Origin: Epiperipatus broadwayi
Taxonomy: Eukaryota > Onychophora > Udeonychophora > Euonychophora > Peripatidae
DNA: 64,000 nt
Direction: 5' to 3'
Assembly (NCBI GenBank): GCA_028023455.1
Contig: JAQFVV010012418.1
Span: 9,605,244 to 9,669,243, forward strand
In this document: positions 58,535-64,000 of the stretch, piece by piece
Numbering within the stretch: position 1 is the first letter of the stretch
Layout: each line of letters opens with the position of its first letter
Notes under the pieces: generated by a model
Told to the model about the DNA's origin: nothing
Database searches by the model: none
What the model saw: the letters and a program-made list of their open reading frames with translations, nothing else
Program-made: the position numbers and the translations under genes

Positions 58535-59140
58535 TGAAGGTATATATCACTATCACCGTTTTCAATCATTATCAATCCACTGCAGGATGAAGGCCTGCCC
58601 AGCTCAATCCATTTCCAATCTCTCTTCTCCACATCACTCCAGCACATTTTGTTATTTCATCTATCCATTTTACATGAATTTCCTTTCTAGATCTTTTAAA
58701 ATCCCTTCGAATCCAATTTAAGATTTCAATTGTCTATCTATTATTATCTTTTATAGTGATATGTCCAGTTCAACTCCACTTCAGTCTCTTAATTTTTTCA
58801 AATGATGTCAGTAGAATCTGTTTGTTCCCTTACCGATGTATTTCATTTTCATTCTCTTTTTATTACTACTAATATGCATCTCGCCATACTTCATTGAGTG
58901 TATTGCCCTTCTGTTTAGATCCATAAATAAAAACTGGTAAACACATTTGTTAAAAACTTTTCTTTTCAAACACATAGGCATATATCCTTTCAATATGAAA
59001 TTATTTATACCAAAATCATCCAATCAAGTTTAATTTTATTATTAATTTTATCCATGATGTTTCTATCTGTAGTAATAATTTGACCAAGGCATTTGTAGTT
59101 ATTAGCTTCTTCTAACTCATCATTATTACTTTTTATTTTC
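58535..59140 (-). mobile_element. RTE/BovB-like LINE relic D
   Basis: Minus-strand 3' fragment of the same LINE family. The 3' end carries an AATCATTATCAATCCACTGC segment preceded by an ATCACT run. The frame at 59023-58808 still reads MPMCLKRKVFNKCV within it, a block typical of RTE proteins just after the thumb. Stops and indels break the rest. It is less decayed at its 3' end than relics A and C, including a GGATGAAGGCCTGCCC segment, and so may be a younger insertion. Confidence 0.8.
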
Positions 59141-59407
59141 TATATGTATATAGATTCCCCTTTTTTAAAATCATTGGTTCAAAAATGTTTATTTTAAACT
59201 ATGATTATAAAATATTCTCTCTCTGGCTATATATATAATAATTTTCCTTTTCTTTTTAGATTGTGACATTATGTTTGGAAATTAAAAATAGCTATGTTTA
59301 AAGTGAGCTTAAACGTAGACATTCTATTTTAGACAGATTCTATACTATTTATTGTTATTAGTTTAAAATTTATATATATATTTAAGCTATTAGTTGGTCA
59401 TTGCTCC

Positions 59408-59545
59408 TGCATAGTTTAATGCATGGTAGAACGGCAGACTTGAAGTCAAGATTTCTGGATTGAAGCTTTAACTCTGTCACTTCCAGTGCTGGAACTATTT
59501 GATTGGTTTTTAATCCACTGGAGATTACGGTCTACGGCTTAAACT
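59408..59545 (+). repeat. tRNA-derived SINE (second type)
   Basis: ATGGTAGAACGGCAGACTTG carries an A box and an anticodon-arm-like GACTTGAAGTC. CTGGATTGAAGCTTTAAC sits where the B box would be. A 3' body follows: CACTTCCAGTGCTGGAAC, then TTTTTAATCCACTGGAGATT. Unrelated to the SINE at 35121 beyond tRNA ancestry. Confidence 0.5.
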
Positions 59546-60843
59546 TTTTTATGAATTTCCAATCAATAAACCATTTGATTATTATTATTTATTAATCCTT
59601 CATTTTAAACTCATACACATACTTAATTTTAAACTTGTAAGCGATTAGCAGTTTTTTAAAAAAGATAATTATTTTATTTTTAGCATCATTATAATGGTTA
59701 ATGTGAAACAAGTTATGAGATATCAAGTTTAAATGAATGCTGAATAATTTAAGCATTAATTTTACTTCTTGCATTTATGGTAAACATGTTTTATTAAAAG
59801 AAGAAAAATCAGACAGTATGTTCTAATTTATTGTTTAATAGCTTTAATATAAAATCAGATAGACGGGGGGGGGGGAAGATGATGTATATGTAAATTGTGT
59901 GGGCAGTGTATGTACTGAGACATGTCTTTCAATTTTTCAGTTTGTTATTAAAATGTAACTTAGAACAAAACTTGAATTATGCAAAAATATAATGACAAAT
60001 AAGAGAAATATCACAATATTATTATCTGTATTATTAAGAGCTTGAAGTCAGGGTTTACTTCTGGAAACCATGTGAATAACATTTTATCAGAATGATGTCA
60101 AATATAAAAGCCAATACACTATAATGTATTGCTTATATGGAATGAAAATAAGGTTCAGAATCATAATAAGATTAATCAATGGATTGAAAAAGCATTATCT
60201 TCCAAATAGAGATCTACGCTGACCACTCTAACAACTATCATAGGAAAAGTCAATATAGTAATGGCTTTTTAGCTTACAAAAATATGTTCATTCCTAGAAA
60301 TAATATCAGTTGTCTTCTTTTTTAACTATTAGCCTTTTATCATTTTATGATATGATCAAAATAGAGCAATTTGTGGTTCAAAGGAAAGTTCAAATCTAGT
60401 CTGATCAGATATCCACTTATTTACTTTCCTTACTGCTTATGACATTTTCAAAATCTAAACACCATAAATGCATCAATACTTTTTTTAAATATTTTTTTAG
60501 ACTTTTACTTTAGAGCTAAAGATATGCTCTAACTCTAACAATTGTGATCATTGTTTTAAAAAGATATATCTCCACTGTTAAAAATGGGAATTTTTTTTTT
60601 TTTTTTTTGCAACTCTGACTACTGCTATCTATGACAAATTTTTTTGATTATAAGATTTTTTGCTATTGAATGAACAAGGGAGACAAAAATTGTTAAACAG
60701 TTTTATGATTTCATTATCAGTAGTGAAATCATTCACTGGCCCTGGCATTATAATTTTTTTTTTTATAATTAAGCTATAATTCCGTATTTTCATTTTATTC
60801 ATGTCTAATTATAGTTTTGCTATCTTTTATATTTTCATCTCAG

Positions 60844-61046
60844 CATATCTAAAGTTATAATACTAAATTGTCCAAGCACTTTACCACTGTTACACAATCA
60901 AATTTGATTGTAATTGAAACTGTAAACTGTAAGAAAGGATAGTAAATAAAGCATTGTGTAACAGTAGTGAAGTGCTTGGGCAATTTAGTATTCTATGGTA
61001 TATGTTTAGCAATGCAATAAGAAAAAGTAGTTATCATATCTAAAGT
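60844..61046 (+). mobile_element. fold-back retroposon H with 42 bp right tail and 12 bp target duplication
   Basis: Perfect CATATCTAAAGT repeats lie at 60844-60855 and 61035-61046. Inside are a 40 bp arm (60859-60898, AATACTAAATTGTCC..), a 54 bp spacer, an inverse arm (60953-60992) with about three or four mismatches, and a 42 bp tail (60993-61034) found only on the right. Sequence is unrelated to the F and G families, but the plan is the same. Confidence 0.72.
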
Positions 61047-62644
61047 CCTTCTACTAATCCTGAATCTACAATTGTCATTATTCAATCTATCTTGTCTTGT
61101 TACATTTGCAGTATACAAGTGGAATAAGTAAAATGACATTACACAGTCACATTTAACTTTTTTTTTTTAAATGTAAAACTAGTTAGGTTGCCATAGTTTG
61201 TTTAACTGGCTTCCAGTTTCAAAAAATATGTTTTTAATAAGAACACTGAAATGTTATAGTATAGCCATTTTTCTGGATGCCATTTTTAAATTTGGCACAC
61301 GCCTGAATCAAAGACCTTGTAATCAATTAAAAAAAACCCCATGTTATATATAAATCTAATTCTATATTCTTTGGTCTTTATCTGCTACACATCAGCAATA
61401 ATGACCATTATTTCCTTAACTTTTTTTTGTTACAAGCTTGTATAAGTATCAGTTTTTTTTTCTTTTCAAAATAATGCTTTAATGTGCAATGAAGATTTTT
61501 CTAATCAAAATATTACTTGCATGTGGTATAAGAGATTTACTTTTCAAAGTTATTTTTTTGATATAAGAATAAAATAGATTTTTTTAAATCTGCTGATCAA
61601 TGGGTAATTTTCCAGAATAATTGGCATAATTTAGCCAGTATTTTTATCGATTTTTCAGATTTTGTAAAATTTCTTTTGCATTGCCTTTAATTCCAGTCCT
61701 ATCTTTCATAAATGATCTCATGGCTAATTTAACCACATTTCTTCCATTATTGAAGATTCTTTGTTATAGATTTGTCAAATAGCTATTGTCTGTAATCCTT
61801 CTATCTTGTTTTTATTTTTTGTTACTTTAGCTGTGTTCTATTTGTCTTCATACAATAAATCTATGCATAGCCAATGAACTTTTTTATTAAATTCATATTC
61901 TGAAATATAGCTTTTGTTTTCCAAACTTTTTTTCATTCTTAGTATCTTTGTAAATGTTATAATATTAGCAATTTACATATTTAGTGCCCTTAAAACATCC
62001 TCTTTAAAGGTTTATTTCATTTTCTTTGCAATGCCACTGTATCTTATAACATCTGGTTTGTTTTCCTTATATATTTTTTATTTTTCATGTTATATAAATC
62101 ATTTAATGTTTTAACTTTCATCTACAGATTATCATTTATTACATTTTGATACAATTTCAGAAAGTTGAATCTATTTTTATTATAGTTTTTTCCCATCTTC
62201 ATTCAAAATTTACATGAATAATTAAAAATATTTTTCATAATCTATATAGGAGAATATGACTTTTCTTTTACACAAAATAATGCAACTGCATGTGGATTGG
62301 TGATTATCATGACTTCAGTGTTACAATGTACATATATTTTTCAAAAGAATGTAAACATTAACTTTACTTCTTTTAATGTACAATTACAACTGTAGGAAAA
62401 ATATAACTCCCAAGGTGTATTTTTACATGTACTGTGTCTCATCAATTAAGCCATCATATATTTCAATGCTTATTGCCATTGTATTTTTTATTTCTATAAT
62501 GATAATTGTATCAATTCAATTTACATTGTAAAATTACTATATTATTTTTACTTTTTTAAATATTAAGAATCTATTAAGTTATGTTGAAATTTAAATTTGT
62601 AAAGCTTATATTTTGCAATGTAGAATTAAAAAGATTGTCAAATA

Positions 62645-63080
62645 AATTATAATGAAACCTTTATTGTTTTCATATATATTATTTTCCTGCATCTATTGTC
62701 TGTTGAGTCCCATAACTGGAAAGGCAACCAAAACATTCCTGTTTCAATCACTTTCTTATATCGGTTGTTTATTTGCTTCAATCCCTTTAAGAAAAATAAT
62801 GGAAAGTGGTTTCAATATATATGTCATGATGGTAGTAGATACATGGTTTATGATGTAATCATGGACACCAGAGCTCATTATTCAAATTTTGTGTATGATT
62901 AAACAGGAAGTAATGGATTAGGGCTTCCATATTATTGAGTTCATTTTTGGATATGTCATCTAAAAATTATTATCAATGATAAGCTATCATTTTTTTCTCT
63001 TATTTCATCAGATTATTGCCTTAAAATAATGTCTTTGAATTTGATGTTTTTATTATTATTGATATTATATGTTTTATTTT
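62645..63080 (+). pseudogene. second piggyBac transposase fragment (sense to MLH1)
   Basis: On the + strand a decayed frame reads WFQYICHDGSRYMVYDVIMD, then HYSNFVYD, a stop, GSNGLGLPYY, and after more breaks NDKLSFF. The order matches the stretch of piggyBac transposases that runs from the post-first-Asp strand through a G-rich turn (TGSNGLG) towards the second catalytic Asp. Frameshifts separate the pieces and no ends were found. It is not a copy of the relic at 35925-39585, since the wording differs, so it represents another piggyBac lineage. Assignment is by motif order only. Confidence 0.55.
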
Positions 63081-63084
63081 TTAA

Positions 63085-64000
63085 AAAAGCTTCTTAAATT
63101 CAGAAGTCATGAATAAGTTTTTTTTTTTTTTAATCAATTTTTAATGTCAGCAATTTTGATATTTGCTTAGAAATTGATAATTTTGTCATGTAGATTCACG
63201 AATCTCAAAATCTATTATAAGTCTTTCTTAAATGGCAGGTTGTGAAACACTTGTCTTCATTGAAATTTCATTAATAATTACCTAATCATTTTATCATGTT
63301 TATTATTCAACATGAAGTATAAACAATTTTATAAAATGTCTGTTCATAATGGTAAATGAAAGATGAAAATTTGTCAGTAGAATGTTATTTGACTATGGTT
63401 AAAATTAACTCCTTTAAATAAACTGACAATAGATAATTTGCATTTATTTTCTTTCAATGAATAACTATACTTTTCTGATTACCTTCAATATATATATATG
63501 TTAAGTTTCTATTTATGATATTAAATGTAACTACATATTTAAATATTTTTTTTTTTTTGAAAAAACTTCTATTTACCATTTTCTCTTTTTCTTTCTTTTC
63601 TCTATATATGTAATAAATTCTTATTTATAATAATGTTATATTTAAAACTTTTTTTTAATGGCATATAATCAATTGGTTCTCTATTTAAAGTCTACTTCTG
63701 ATGAATTAAACTTCCTGTTTTAATTCCCATTTGAGATGAAAAAAATGTCAATCCTGTTCATGTAAAAAACATTTACTGATGTACAATGAGATAATGTTGG
63801 CTGCAGTAACCTGGACATTGTTAGTCTCCAAATCTTGCTAGACATCAAAGAGAAATAACATTTTTAGCAACTATATTAGGAGGCAGTAGCATTACTAATA
63901 GACTCTCACATGCATCTGAAACACAAACATTTTCAGTGTCTGCTATTGACACTATCTCTACCTTAATAAGATCAATTATATTATAAATATTCACTGTAAT
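63085..64000. other. AT-rich intron end of window, nothing recognised
   Basis: No coding text, structured repeat or splice-flanked exon was seen. Confidence 0.5.

Larger units (their letters stand above)
53998..64000 (+). other. MLH1: part of the MLH1 intron after the 58 bp linker exon
   Basis: No in-frame MLH1 continuation flanked by splice sites was recognised. The linker is poorly conserved in this family, so a small missed exon is possible. The conserved C-terminal domain of MLH1 is not in the window. Confidence 0.6.

Noticed and set aside
1-64000. CRISPR arrays, bacterial operons, riboswitches or a viral insertion
   Set aside because: No regularly spaced identical repeats, no Shine-Dalgarno-led ORF series, and exons with eukaryotic splice sites. 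Base composition and element types are those of an animal intron.

Overview
The window is non-coding DNA of a multicellular animal, about three-quarters A+T by eye, cut from inside one large protein-coding gene. Two exons on the + strand identify that gene as MLH1, the MutL-homologue mismatch-repair protein. The first (14164-14317) encodes the MutL transducer-domain signature [16 protein letters not shown]. It has the same length (154 bp) and phase as human MLH1 exon 11. The second (53940-53997) begins TLLP, as human exon 12 does. The 39.6 kb between them is one intron. The 14 kb before and 10 kb after are parts of the flanking introns. I found no other MLH1 exon. The organism is an invertebrate with a large, AT-rich, repeat-laden genome (arthropod or mollusc are both possible). 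I cannot place it more finely.

Almost everything else is mobile DNA. From left to right: RTE/BovB-like LINE relics at 0.4, 4.3-5.9, 18, 34 and 58.5 kb, all antisense to MLH1; a young non-autonomous LTR element at 6.9-11.0 kb with one gag-like coiled-coil ORF; a solo LTR of the same family at 15.4-17.2 kb; small fold-back elements at 20.7, 22.7, 23.8, 26.1, 27.4, 43.5, 53.3, 54.9 and 60.9 kb; a piggyBac transposase relic at 35.9-39.6 kb split by a 2.07 kb solo LTR with a 4 bp target duplication; a hAT-like element with 8 bp duplications at 48.7-49.7 kb; a Ty3/gypsy gag-pol relic at 50.8-52.3 kb; a second piggyBac relic at 62.6-63.1 kb; and scattered tRNA-derived SINEs.

Two groups deserve attention. 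First, four fold-back elements from three unrelated sequence families (22.7/43.5, 20.7/26.1 and 60.9 kb) share one plan: two inverted arms, a short tail of about 40-60 bp on one side only, and 9-13 bp target-site duplications. Variable duplications imply target-primed retrotransposition rather than cut-and-paste. Inverted terminal repeats, a one-sided tail and a hammerhead ribozyme are all known from Penelope-like retroelements. The 43.7 kb copy carries a motif that fits a slightly degraded type I hammerhead. These look like miniature, protein-less Penelope-type or retrozyme-type elements. Second, three LTRs (6.9-9.1, 15.4-17.2 and 36.9-38.9 kb) are about 2 kb long. Each appears to hold a TATA box, a leader exon, a GT donor, a conserved acceptor and a hairpin followed by TGGCGCCCT, that is, a complete intron inside the LTR. 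Both are inferences from reading the sequence and name the tests that would settle them.
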